A DNA stretch of 64,000 nucleotides, from positions 62,001-126,000 of the forward strand of contig CAJQUW010007983.1 of NCBI GenBank assembly GCA_907163375.1, given 5' to 3'. Position numbers and translations under genes: made by a program. The notes below the pieces were generated by a model that did not search any database, was not told where the DNA came from, and saw only the letters and a program-made list of their open reading frames with translations. This document shows positions 1 to 11,630 of this stretch, piece after piece; the first letter of the stretch is position 1; the number at the start of each line of letters is the position of its first letter. This DNA comes from Prostheceraeus crozeri. Taxonomy: Eukaryota > Platyhelminthes > Polycladida > Euryleptidae.

Positions 1-2024
1 GCTTGTACAATTATAATGACATCTTCATTAGTGCATTTGCTTGCAAAAAGACATTTTTTTACCCGCATGCTCTAATATTGGACTTTTACAAAATAACATC
101 ATCTAAATTAGTGTTTTTTCACTGTGGTAAAAAACTAATTGTGTCTTGATGTAAGGTAGAACGTCTTCTAGTCGAATTTACACACCTCGCTTTGGCCACA
201 TCTTCAGCAAACAGGTGTTTTCAAAATGGCCGACAAAACGAAAATTTTCAAACTTTTGGGATTTTATAAATATATAAACAAAGACGAATTTCGTCAGAAT
301 TCCTTCAGAAATTGAAGCATCATTCATTCTGAACTATGAAGTGAAAGCTTGTATAATATCATTCCACGCTTTTTATTGTGACAAAAAATAGGTGATATAG
401 GTAAAACATAGGCATTATTTAAATATGTCCATCATGCGCTTTCGAGTTCAAGCAGATTCATCTATTCAAATAGAGTGTCGGATTTCTATGGTTTCTTGCT
501 TGAAAAACGGGCCAGGGATCGGATGTTTATCGTTCAAAATAACGTTCTGCGCGAGTTTATCATTTTTGCCTGATAATGTCGTTTTGCATTCCATGCTATT
601 ACGACAGGAGAATATCCATTCATAATTGACAGGTGTTAATGAAAACAATGTCAGCATGATGGCAATATTTCATCGTTGGAGCATCAATAATGTTCAATTT
701 CTTTCATAGGGGAATCCAAGACTCCTATTCCATTCTCTTACTTTATTTTGTGTGCGCTTTCTTTAAGCAGGTGTTTAACATAAATGCATGTCTGCCATCT
801 ATGTCAACTAGTAAGGCTAACGCAGTCCTTCCAAAGTAGTAATCAACCTGACACAGATGCCATAGAATTGGTCACCATTAGATAATTGACACCGGAATGC
901 GCTGTGTGTCTATTCATGACCTCATGCACTATATACGTAATTGTATCGAAGGCAAACGCACAGATTTATAGTAGATTGTCACTTCCTAAAACGATCCAAT
1001 CTAGCAGTAATCGAGTCCATCAATAATATCGAATTGATCATGTCCTGTTAAGTTGTCCACTGTCACTTTGAATGAGCTGTATTCTGGACACTGAGATTGA
1101 AGGTGACAAGAGAAAACAGGAGCATCACGCGAAGATTGCCTTCCAATAGTTCGCAGCCAATAAAACTTCAAACTGACAGGAAAGGATCTGAGTGACGCTG
1201 GAGATGAGAGTTGGAGAAGTTAATGACACAACGTCAGTCTAAATTTAGTTTGATTTGAGCAATTGCTAGGAAGGCACGAAACTCATCTTCATTATCAAAT
1301 TAATTGAAATCATTTCAAATTTAACCCTGAGAGAATGAGGATTTGTAGCACCCCAGTTTCGTGACATTTTATATCTTTACGTCACGCAGGCATCACTTAA
1401 GCCTTTTGCATGGAATTTGCGCTCATTTGGTTCGTCGAGCAGAATTAAAGACTTCATTTTTGAAATGCTTTGAACATCAATGAAAATCCAATGATTTGAA
1501 GCAGAACTTCTGCCAATCAATTGTCAACTTCAACATTTTGAATTTTTCATTGTAATTAAGGCTATCTTTGATTTTGCAGAAACTATTTCATGAATTCCTA
1601 TATTTGTCTTTTGTCATTCTTTTGTCATTTAGATATCGGATTGCCTTAGTTCAAATCGATGTCGACTTTTATTTATGTAGAGCCGAATTTGACTAGACCG
1701 AGGCATGTCAGGGACCGGTTACATATCTGATAGATGGTGATACATCATTGGGTTTCACCTGCTATTAGTAGGGATTTCTATTTATGAGCGCATCCCAACT
1801 GGGAGCATACTTGTATCAGTGCTCTTCTATGTCCACAGTGCTGTCGACAGACTCTTTCTGCATTTTCTAGGGCTTCTATGAAACTACCAACGAACCTCTG
1901 ACACGCTCGGTTCCCTTCTCAGATATTAATATTGAAAAATCAACCTTTCCAGCTGAATTAGACCCATCAGCTCTAAATTATCATCTCCTTTGATATCATG
2001 TGCCATGCCGACAGCACTCAAAGA
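1..2024. other. No recognisable gene or element
   Basis: AT-rich sequence with scattered short open frames and no splice-bounded coding stretch, RNA gene or terminal repeat that I can support. It may be intergenic or intronic. Confidence 0.5.
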
Positions 2025-2124
2025 GGAGCAGCAATTTACAATAGAATGAAATGAAACAGGATTCGAACCTACGACCCACACGTTGACTAGACCTCTGCCC
2101 TACCAACTGAGCTACGAGTCACTT
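2025..2124 (-). repeat. tRNA-derived SINE fragment
   Basis: Read on the minus strand, a tRNA-like head carries an A box (TAGCTCAGTTGG) and a B box (GGTTCGAATCC), then a tail TTTCATTTCATTCTATTG. The acceptor stem does not pair and the anticodon stem is poor, so it is not a working tRNA. The B box and the same tail occur again at 15.7 kb on the plus strand, which marks a dispersed SINE family. The 3' limit is not resolved. Confidence 0.7.
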
Positions 2125-3104
2125 ACATGCGTTAAGTAATAATAGTAATGATAATTATTTAGAAGTCAAAAAGACCAATGATCACAAAAGAAGAACAAAA
2201 TAAAATAGCTTCATCAAACTTACAATAGAATCGGTGACAGCATAGAAGTCGCAAGAGCACTTTCCTTTGCGACTCTGGGAAGGCATGAAGTCGTGATGCT
2301 ATCCACGACCCCGTTTCCTGCGAATGGATCGAAGACTAACCTCTTATTAATTTTGCCACTGGTAGCCTGAATCGCATGAATCACACGGCCACAACATAAG
2401 TCCAAAACAAACCCGATGAAGGAATCCTTCAGTAGGTTGGTATGATGAGCAGACCTAGGCAATGTCAGAGCCGCTTTTATGTTGTCGGATTGGCATCTTT
2501 AAAGGCATGTCCGTCCATTTAGAGGTGCAATGTCACATCCAAATCGTAGAGATGGTGCAACGACCGAGCACCAAAGAAATGATTTAACAAAGGAACTTTG
2601 GCCTGGATTGAACATGCCAACTGTGCAAAAGAGCAGAAAAGGAACTTCGGGGGCGCTTTATCCTATTGTCAACATGGACGATCCTCTAAATTTGAGTTCA
2701 ACATAACACCTGGATGCTTTGACTGATCACAAAGATTCCAGGAAGATAAGTCACATTTTCAGCCACCCAAAACAATTACAGTGATTCTGATGAATCTGAC
2801 AATACTTAAATAAAATGACCAATTGTGTTGACAAAATACCATAGAGCTGTCGAATATGCCTGCTATCATATGCAAGAATTGCATGCATTTGCTATAGATT
2901 GGGCCATTGAGAGAGAGAGAAGCGAATTATATTTGAATGGCATTCAGTCGACGGACCTCAAGGCCACTTAACAAACCATTAGAGCTCGCATTGGGAAGAA
3001 TTATCAATCAATCATACAATGTAGGTTAAGGATTTACAATGCATTCATGTACGTGTAATGTGATCATATACACATACACAAGACATGAACATACAGTATG
3101 TTCA
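2125..3104. other. No recognisable gene
   Basis: Non-coding sequence with a short GA-rich run near 2911-2922. An 80-codon minus-strand open frame at 2220-2462 has no recognisable motif and is not called as a gene. Confidence 0.4.
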
Positions 3105-3419
3105 TGCACGATATGCCGATAGGAGGTGGGATTTGAGAAGAAGCTTTAAAGTTCTGTGGTCGAGTTGGTTGGTGATGCAGGAAGGCAGTGAATTTCAGAT
3201 TCGTGCGACTGCGGCAGTAAAAAAGCGTTCACCAATTGTTGAGCGGCGTACAAAAGGGACATGAAGAGAGGATGAGGAGGCAGATCGTCCAGGGACACGC
3301 TGAACAAATGTCAGTTTATCTGCGACGAAGGAAGGCGCTTCACCACTCAGACATTTGTGAGTAATGGTGGCGCGGTGGTCAATCCTTATCTGACCTGGAA
3401 GCCATCGCAAGTCTTGCAT
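3105..3419 (-). pseudogene. LINE ORF2 C-terminal fragment, CR1/L2-like
   Basis: The minus-strand translation contains LRWLPGQIRIDHRATITHKC followed by SGEAPSF, a serine-rich segment, and GERFFTAAVARI. This is the order of the conserved tail after the reverse transcriptase in CR1/L2-type LINEs (LxWLP...KC..G.AP...GxRxFxxAAPRxWNSLP). The WNSLP block follows with the tryptophan codon changed to TGA, then a basic LLLKSHLL segment. No reverse transcriptase is attached, so this is a 5'-truncated dead copy of only about 0.3 kb. The clade is judged from the motif pattern only. Confidence 0.75.
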
Positions 3420-4610
3420 TTAGGAAGTAATTTGTGAGATGAAACTAATATTCTACGCTACACATGAACTTTGCAGTGATAATTTCTTAACAGAAAAACA
3501 CGCATTTACAAACTCTTTGATGGCCAAGTCAGTGAGGTAGACGATGTTGCTCTCAATCCTCTTAATTTTGTTTCAATTGTTCAAAATTCATGACAAAAAG
3601 CAATCTCACATTTCCCTTTCTGTTTCAATGACTTGAGGGGACAGATCTCTTTCTCATCATTGAAATTTGAGTTATTATCCGGTTTCTCCGATTCCTGCCA
3701 GGACGAGAGACAGAAATGATTGACGTGTCATTCAACTAAATAAATCAGCATTCAAGTTTCTTCATAAAGTTGTCCTTTCAGTCATTGTGTGAACTTTTTG
3801 GTGATATCTGTGTCATATTTTTCAGCATTTTTACGAGAATATTGGGGACTTCCCAATGTAAACTGAGGACTGATGGGAACTGTGAAGACAACAAACAATC
3901 AGGAGGCTTTGATCCTGAAATTTTGATGGTCATTAGTAGGCATATCAAACCACTTCATGTCATTGAAGAAACTGTGGTAGAAAAGAGTCATTGTAGACGA
4001 AGAAAGGCCATATCACAACGCATACTTATTACGTGTCGTGGTTGAGCGTCGTGTGAAATGGAAACATGCAAATGTCACCACGCAAGACGTTAAAGCACTG
4101 AAACAACAACGACGTCGATGAAAAGTGTAAAAACGAACTCTTTATCCTAGTATTCATAGATCTTCTTGGTCATAACTGTCACATCCAATCAGATTCTCTC
4201 TACACTGGAAATCGGTGAATACCAAAATCACATACAAATTGAAACTAACATCTGATACGAGATTCTCGTATGTTTACAGAGATCTGCTATGTTTTACATA
4301 CGACATCTCACTTACTTTCGTATGTGATGGGCATGCAGCGATAGGAACTATTCTATATCTGATTGGCTGTTTTACACTGAAAACGAGATGTAGGTCTGTT
4401 TTATATACGAGTCCCGATGCCAATTCATCCTCATTCGTATGCCTCTGGTATGTAGAGGCTTTAGTCACATAGCAAAAAAATATATATTACGTACTACTGT
4501 CAAATAACTTTTTTCAGTTATACCAATCGTGAATATTTCTTTTTGAAAGTATGATATTTAATTAGATTTATTGTGAATTTATGCTCCTCCTTGCTACTTG
4601 TCTAGCAGCA
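3420..4610. other. No recognisable gene
   Basis: AT-rich sequence. Open frames at 3770-4045 (plus) and 4215-4472 (both strands) show no domain, signal peptide or splice context I can support. Confidence 0.4.
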
Positions 4611-5892
4611 TTAACCCTATTCGTACCAAGGGGGGCGTAATCCCCCCCACGCGCATTTTTGCTGTAGAAACTTTCTTACCAAATGGATTGGATTGAGATT
4701 TCATGACTTTTAGTTTTTAGGTATTTTTCAACTTTCTGCAAAATTTCGTCAAATTTATGTCAGTGAAAGAGCTAGATCTAGCCTAGTTTTCAACAGATAG
4801 GTTCTAAGAATTCAGTTTTGTTTATGCTGTGTGCAAGTATAGATTGTATTCTAGCAATAAAACGTATATCTTGAAGTCTCAGCTGACTGTATACCATATA
4901 CATTATACTACAAAGCAATATACAGTCTATGTCTAAAATCATTGGACACCTGCAATCAAAGGCTATAGGCCTAGTAGAACATAGTATCTAGTATTTTATT
5001 CTAATTCGAACCACATATGTAGAAAATTGTCATACTTCTTCGATATCTTTTGATTCTAACTTGAATAAAGATTTTGCGATAGACATAGATCATATTTAAC
5101 AAATGTTATCTACTTATACAGTATAGTAGGAGCTAGCTATCTAGTTTTACCTAGTTTAGGCCAGTGAACTGCATGATGATTATTTCTTTCTTGTGAAGAA
5201 ATTATTCTACAAACTATGAAACTACATGTACAGTAAATCTACTATATTTATTAGCCACTGTATAAGGTTCTAGCATTTTTCGTAAATAGAATTATACCGC
5301 AGGTAATTAGTAAGTAGTATGTGTAGGTTTGTGTAATTATTTTATGATGCAGAAATATAATATGTGCCATAATTTCATTATCCAACAATTTGAACAATGT
5401 TCTATACATGTATCCGAAGAATGTCAATTTCATAGCATATTAAGGAACCAATTTGAAAAAGAGGAAATATTTCATGGCTTTTTACCAAAAAATGATACAT
5501 GTACATCTACCTAGTCATTTTAAATCGTTATCTATGGCACCAAAAATATTTCATCATACTAAACCAATATCACCATTCGAAATAGAATACCAAAATTGGG
5601 AAAACAGTATACTCTAAGGTTCATTTGCATGATTTATCAAAGGACAAATTAAGAAAAAATAAAAATAGATGAGAAAAAATAATGTTTGAATTTTTAAATG
5701 CTATTTATCGCATCAAGACGAAAACATTATGCAAAATGAATACCACCATTAGATTTAGAATATCCGAATTGTATACAAACCATAATATCAGGTCTCTTTG
5801 TTTGATAATTTAGGAATAATACTGGGGGGGGGGCGGAATCCGCCCCCCTTGGTCTGAGTGTGCGTCAAATACCTTGGTATGAATAGGGTTAA
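4611..5892. mobile_element. piggyBac-like MITE, copy 1 (1282 bp)
   Basis: The segment begins TTAACCCTATTCGTACC and ends with its near-perfect reverse complement GGTATGAATAGGGTTAA, so both ends carry TTAA followed by CCCT. TTAA target duplications with CCC-type termini are the signature of piggyBac superfamily elements. Just inside each terminus is a G-run/C-run palindrome (GGGGGGCG...CCCCCCC on the left; a ten-G run with CCGCCCCCC on the right). The interior is AT-rich and holds no transposase-sized frame, so the element is non-autonomous. A second, inverted copy lies at 57735-61169 and shares subterminal sequence, including CATGACTTTTAGTTTTTAGG against a diverged equivalent. Confidence 0.85.
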
Positions 5893-6589
5893 TAGGACTC
5901 CTAGTTAGCTCTACTTTATGAACCAAGTTGATTAACTTCAAATTATTCAAACGATAAGCTTACTATTCGTGTAATAATGTTTACTTATATATCTCAAACA
6001 AAACTATTTTTGTGTTCATGAATTATAATGTGTTTTTATTTCTGATTGATAATATGCTTAATTTCAAAATTACATAATGCATAATTATTGATGGTTGAAT
6101 ACTTCTTGATTATTCATGAAATGCCTTAGACTTACATGTATTGAAATTGAATTCAGTATTGAAAGTATGACTCTTGAATGTCATTATCTCACAACTTACA
6201 AAACAGTAGTAACATTAGTGTGATCTTAGTTGACAAAAGGCCTTAAATCAACATACTTTGGACATGATTTATGCCTTCTTTTAACATTGTGCTGGTATGG
6301 CATTATTATGTAAAGCATGCACACTTAAAATAGCATACGAAAGGCATGCAAATATATACAGAAATACAGCAAAAAAATATTTTGGCATGCATCCCTCGTA
6401 TGTGATTGGTATTGAGCGATTTACAGTGTAGTTGAACATTTTCAACTTCAGCGCTTTGACAGCTACGTTCACATTTCATAGTAGTCTGACATCCCTCTCA
6501 TCGTTCTACATGTTCATGTACGTGTTTATCTGCTATCTGTTGCGCTTGCAAAGGGCCTCGATATGCAGAAATGTTAAGAACGTTGGGAA
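5893..6589. other. No recognisable gene
   Basis: AT-rich DNA without a supported feature; short overlapping frames near 6281-6635 look like chance. Confidence 0.4.
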
Positions 6590-6800
6590 CACTCTAATTG
6601 CCAACTCCGGCGTTTTATTTCCAATCCGACGTTGAATTCGCCAGGTTTTGATCTAGATAGGAGGAATTGGGCTTTTCTTGACAGGCTACGAACAGGCTTT
6701 TGTCGGTATAAAGTCTTTCTGTTTATGATCGGACTATCTCCAACTGACCGCTGATTCTGTGGAGAAGACCAGACGGCTGAATACGTCCTGACGTGTGGCA
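6590..6800 (+). pseudogene. LINE ORF2 extreme C-terminal fragment
   Basis: One frame reads about 70 codons resembling the end of Jockey/RTE-type LINE ORF2 proteins: a PGFDLDRRNWAFLDRLRTGF segment, then CGEDQTAEYVLTC. The family pattern is P..DLPR..W..LNR.RTG followed by C.CGE.QT..H....C. One TGA interrupts it just before the cysteine cluster and the first cysteine of the cluster is lost. It is a dead fragment, possibly unrelated to the LINE that starts about 200 bp downstream. The minus-strand frame across this stretch is a shadow. Confidence 0.65.
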
Positions 6801-6999
6801 GTGTGAACATTCGAAGTGACATGATCACTGTGAACCAAGCCGTGGATGGATGAAACCCACAGAAATTGACAACAATAAAACCTCTAGAACGGAGGTTAAG
6901 TTTCATGCAATGCACAATAAGGGCACATAAATCGCACGGATTTTCACTTAGATGCACCTGCCAACGTCTGTATCATTAGGTTGGAATCAGTCACATGAG

Positions 7000-7940
7000 C
7001 AAATCGAAGCCTTTCATTGGTTCTTCATGCCCCACTTAGTTCCCTCGGATGTGCCGCGACCTTGAGTCAATTTCCATGGCTAGCCTCATATCTTCATAAT
7101 AGGAAAGCAATAGTAAAACTGAATGATCATTTTTCCCGCATTTTGAGCATTGAGAAAGGGACTCCACAGCGCTCTGTGATGGGACCTGCGATTATTTGCT
7201 TATTTGTGGGTAGCCTTCTTGCATCAAACGTTTCGCATGTAACTGTTGAATATGTTGATGATATAACGATTGTGATGCCAATAAAAAGTAGTGATTTGGA
7301 CTGCATTCGTCGTGACGTTGAATGTGAGACGAATAATATGTTGCTTTGGTGTGCCAGTAACTGGCTGACACTTAATCGCGAGTGTTATGTTTGTGTGAGG
7401 AAATCCTGTATCATTTAATCCTCCTCTCTGTATCAACCATGTTCATATATTTTGAAGCTTCTGGGTATGATTTTAGATGATAAATGAACTTGGGATGATC
7501 ACATCGAATACATGCGGTGCAAGGCAAGTCAGCGCATACATATCATTCGTAAGCTGAAGACTTTAGTGTCAGCTGCAAAACTCCACGACATTCATGTTGT
7601 GTTCATTCGGTCCATCCTGGAATATGCCTGTCCAGTTTTTGTTCGCCTTTCTAAGAAGAACAGTAAAGGGGTGACAGGAATTGACAGAGGGGTTCATCGA
7701 ATCATATATAACGGGATCACAGCATGTGAGAAATGTCTGCCAGACTCTTTAGAGCATAGAAGAATTTTGTTGGCTACAGAATTGTTTCACCAGATTGAAG
7801 ATGGTGATCACATCATTCATGACTTACTACCACTGAAGCTACCACGAAGTGATTTTTACTCTTTTCCTGGTGCTCGAGCTGATAAATATGCGAAGTCATA
7901 TGTCCTTTTCTCTTTACGATTTCTTTGTGAAAACAACTGA
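7000..7940 (+). pseudogene. LINE reverse-transcriptase fragment, Jockey/CR1-like
   Basis: Two open stretches in different frames (7017-7418 and 7512-7940) cover the C-terminal half of a non-LTR reverse transcriptase. Visible are a degraded G.PQ.S..GP block (GTPQRSVMGPAIICLFVGSL) and the catalytic motif C (VEYVDDITIV) in the first part, then FIRSILEYACPVFVRLSKK and a basic tail in the second. Between them lies KLLGMILDDK followed by a TGA and TWDDHIEY, matching the FLGV.ID..L.W..H segment of the family. The copy is 5'-truncated, with no endonuclease and no motif A. Its CLFVGSL resembles CLVVGSL of the younger LINE at 58.7-60.8 kb. An AATAAATCAAAATAATCATA stretch near 8310 may be its 3' tail. 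Confidence 0.85.
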
Positions 7941-10408
7941 ATTTAGACAATATTTGCTCTAACTTCTATGTACATATTGATTTTCATTTCACAATAACAT
8001 ACACTTACTTATGTGCATTCTCTTCTACATTACTTTCTTTTTCAAGTGTGTGTTTTCCAATAACTGCTATGTCCAGTTTTGTGATTTCATCATAGATATG
8101 GATAGTTTATATTGACCATCTATCTATGACTTTGAACACGGAACACGTATGCGCTGGTGATGTGATGCGACCTTAAGTCGTCCTGAGTTCCACAGTTATT
8201 TCATTCGATCAAGAAATGCCTCGTTCATGAATTCAGTGCTGGGCACGAATACTTAAATCTGACCGAGAGAATCTGATTTTGAGATTCGTGGTAAGAATTC
8301 TACACCTCATAAATAAATCAAAATAATCATAATCTCGCCTCGTTCCGTTGGGTCTTTAGTGCAATTTGGCTTCATGTAATGTGTGTAGCCGCGATGTGCA
8401 TCATATGACACGCTTGACACTTATCAATGTAGAATCAAAGTCTGTCTGTGTCATTTATTCATGAACTGCAATGTTGATACTGATTGCAGTCTGCAAGACC
8501 AATAAGAGCTTTGGTCTTCCTGACTATGGCAAAATAGATTCGAGAAACATCTCCTAAGGATTTGATAGCACCATTTGCTTGCTACGTACGACGTAGTTTA
8601 GATATGTATTTGTAGTTTTGCACATTTCTCACAAGGAGCAATTCTTAAATTCTTACATGCACGTTTTTTATTCTTTTGATGCTACAGCGTGGGTTATTGT
8701 TCATTGCTTTGTATGTTCGTCAGCTATACTGATTCATCATTTGCAGTGCTCATGTAGTCGGTATAATCTTGTGAAGCATTAACCTTGAATTTTACACAAA
8801 GCATTTGCTGTCACTGATTCATTCCTGATTCAATTCGATCAATTCAAACATCCACATTATCTAACATCATCCATAGATCAGATATGTCATTATAATCCAC
8901 AGAGGAGTAATAATGCTACATCTGTGTGTGAATCGAAAAAGCAGAGTTCTGATCAGCGATTGAGAGTTTTGATAATATGATTCAGATGTCAAAAGCCTCG
9001 GTCTGATTTGCGATTATAGAATTTCGATCTAGCTTACAGAAAATACTTGCATGATTTTTGAGATGGTTCTTGAATTAAACATCTATTTCTATTCAGATAC
9101 ATTGAATTACTTTTGTATATCTTAGAAATTACGAAGCATTTTGCTTCATTATCATCAAGGTATATAAAACGACAGCGAAAACTGTTTACATATAAACTGA
9201 ACTGTTATAAAGTTTGATTGCCTAATTTCGATCCGATCATACAGTATTCGAATTCCCTGCAACCCATCATGAGAAGAACAGTAGTCCCTGTCTCTAACGA
9301 CTCTGTTTCAACGACTTCCTGTCGATTGCGACCAAACAATTTGTCACCGATGCAATATTTCTGTATCTCCTAGATACGTAATACTTGTACTTCAACCTGT
9401 GTGTAACGAACGACTTCCTGTCTAAAGCGACTTACGACCTAATTTGGCGAATTTTTCTCTGATCACTGTTTATTACGACCGCAGATTGTAGGAGAACGAT
9501 AAATACGTGTAATGTTTCACTAACCTTATGTGTTAATAACAGACACACATGTACTATTGGTACTATATAATGCATGTATTACCGGAGAACGCTAACTAGT
9601 ATGCTAGAAACATAATCGAGTATGTACATCTCGTTTATTATTCAGGCCGACATCTGAATTTATTCTACACAATTGCACCGGTAGTATAATATTATAGTTT
9701 TACATAATGTCTACATACAGTGCTCATCGCATTTTCGCATTGATTAATGTGTGCTTTATACTTGTTTTTGAGTCACATTATTGTTAGATTTCCAAACAGT
9801 TTTCTAACTTTTCATTAAATCTTGCGCAATAGGCTCCTTTGAATAATCACTTTATAGCCTCTGATACTATAAAAGCTAGTATCATTCGTGCAATCATGCT
9901 GTGTTGGACTTGTGCGTACGCGTAGGCTTATGATTGGATATTAGATATTGAAAAACATGGCGCGTTGAGGCAGACGCATGTTTCAAATAATAATGCAAAA
10001 ATGACCTATCTGACTTGTTAGTATGAAGAGCCCACTTTCGCATCGTTGGTTAACTGTGTCAGAGCTAGGGAGGGTGCTTCCCCTGATGCGATAGATAAAA
10101 AGCAGATTCATCTTTCACATCATTTGCAGTTCGACAAGTAACATTCCGTCGAAACTATTTTTCAAACTAATTATGACAGAATTGAACTTGTTGAACGGAG
10201 AGAGGTTGTGTGTGACAATTCAACAAAGGAGGATGACAAATGAGAACGGCATTAACTGTTGAGTGAAAACAACAGACAAAAAAAAGGAAACACTGGAGAA
10301 TGAAATTTTAACTTACTGTCAAGATAATAATAATGTGATAGTGTCGAATTTTCATCTGAAATATCCACAACATATTTTCTCACTCAGTTCATATGAAGTT
10401 ATGTCTCA
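7941..10408. other. No recognisable gene
   Basis: About 2.5 kb of AT-rich DNA, the first part possibly 3' UTR of the LINE above. The phrase AACGACTTCCTGTC occurs twice near 9310-9425 beside other short ACGACT motifs, suggesting an eroded repeat. CAGTGCTGGGCACG at 8229 looks like a hAT-type terminus, but I found no partner. Confidence 0.4.
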
Positions 10409-10967
10409 CAGGGTTGGAACCGGCCGATCGGCCGGCCGCCGGCCCGGCCCCGGCCGCAAATTTTGAAAACTGGCCGGCCGGCAGGCCGGTTTTAGTAATA
10501 CCGGTCGGCCGGTGCTTTTTCAGGCCTTTTTGTCAACTGCCGACATCACCAACTGCATCACTGCTACAGCATTGTAGGAGCCTGCAAATGTCAGTCGCCT
10601 CGGAACTAGAGTTTGTGACCAAGTAAACAGCAAGAAATGGCATCCTCTAAACTTTCCTGAGAGTGAATAATTGCGAGCAGGGTCAACATGACACAAGACA
10701 ATTAAATCCTTGATGCTATTAAGAAACGTCAAGTCCTGTGATAGCCTAAATTATTATGCTAGTCGTTTATCAAGTCTCACATATCGGTGTTACATTCATC
10801 TCATCAAAAATGTCATGCGGTTACTTTGGAACGTACACGTAGTAATACTCATCTAAACGCTCATGATCTTCAATGACCATGAAAGCATCAGAATTTTAAA
10901 TAGGCCGGCCTCCGACCAGCCAGTTTTAGATGACGCCGGCCGCCGGCCCCGGCCGGTTCCAACCCTG
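10409..10967. mobile_element. hAT-type MITE, 559 bp, with 8-bp target duplication
   Basis: Terminal inverted repeats begin CAGGGTTGGAACCGGCCG on the left, and the right end reads CCGGCCGGTTCCAACCCTG. Both subterminal regions are exceptionally rich in GGCCGG/CCGGCC palindromes. The flanking octamers are ATGTCTCA (10401-10408) and ATGCCTCA (10968-10975), seven of eight identical, which fits the 8-bp duplication of hAT transposons. No transposase is encoded. Short open frames across the GC-rich arm are composition artefacts. Confidence 0.85.
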
Positions 10968-11630
10968 ATGCCTCACTTTCGTATCGTCCGTTAAACCTGT
11001 CTCAGTAGGGAGGGAGATGCTTCACCTCAGTCCATGTTCCAATGACTGAAGCTTCTTCGAAATCAATGTACATTTGCATGTTTCAGTTCACTCTGCTTTT
11101 CATCGTTTTGACAAAGCCGAACTTCTTGCGCGAAAAATGCCATGTTGAGTCGAGAAGAGCAGCATTTGTCGGACATGCAATGCGTAATGTGGTTCTTATC
11201 CATTCGCATGATTCTTCAAATAATTTTGTTTTTCATGTAATGGTTCACCTGAATCTCTGATTTACATGTACATAGATCTTTAATTTCTTTCTAAAATTGT
11301 GGAATATGGCCCCCTGAGATGAGAATTGATGAAATGAGCTCCGAATTCCTCTTTATTTATTGTTCAAAGATTTATGAATATTCATGAACAGATAAGTTGT
11401 ACTTCTTCGTTATTGCCTATGATTGTCGATGATTGTCCAAAATCTGATTGACTTTGCTTTTGCATCATTTCATCATCGGAGTCACAACATGTTTCATGAC
11501 ATGGATGGTCTGCAGATGGCGTTCCCAATCTGTAGGGATCCGTCCAATTTCACATCTACGAGTAACGAACATGTAAATGGCAAGAAGCGATGTAATACGA
11601 GATGCAGTTTACAGCGAATTGTGCAATATA
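10968..11630. other. No recognisable gene
   Basis: AT-rich spacer between the hAT MITE and the Tc1 element, with two short plus-strand frames (11042-11260, 11423-11659) that lack recognisable features. Confidence 0.4.

Noticed and set aside
2054-2121. A functional tRNA gene on the minus strand
   Set aside because: A and B boxes are present, but the acceptor stem does not pair, the anticodon stem is poor, and a SINE tail follows.
8229-8300. A third hAT MITE starting CAGTGCTGGGCACG
   Set aside because: No matching right terminus or target duplication was found nearby.
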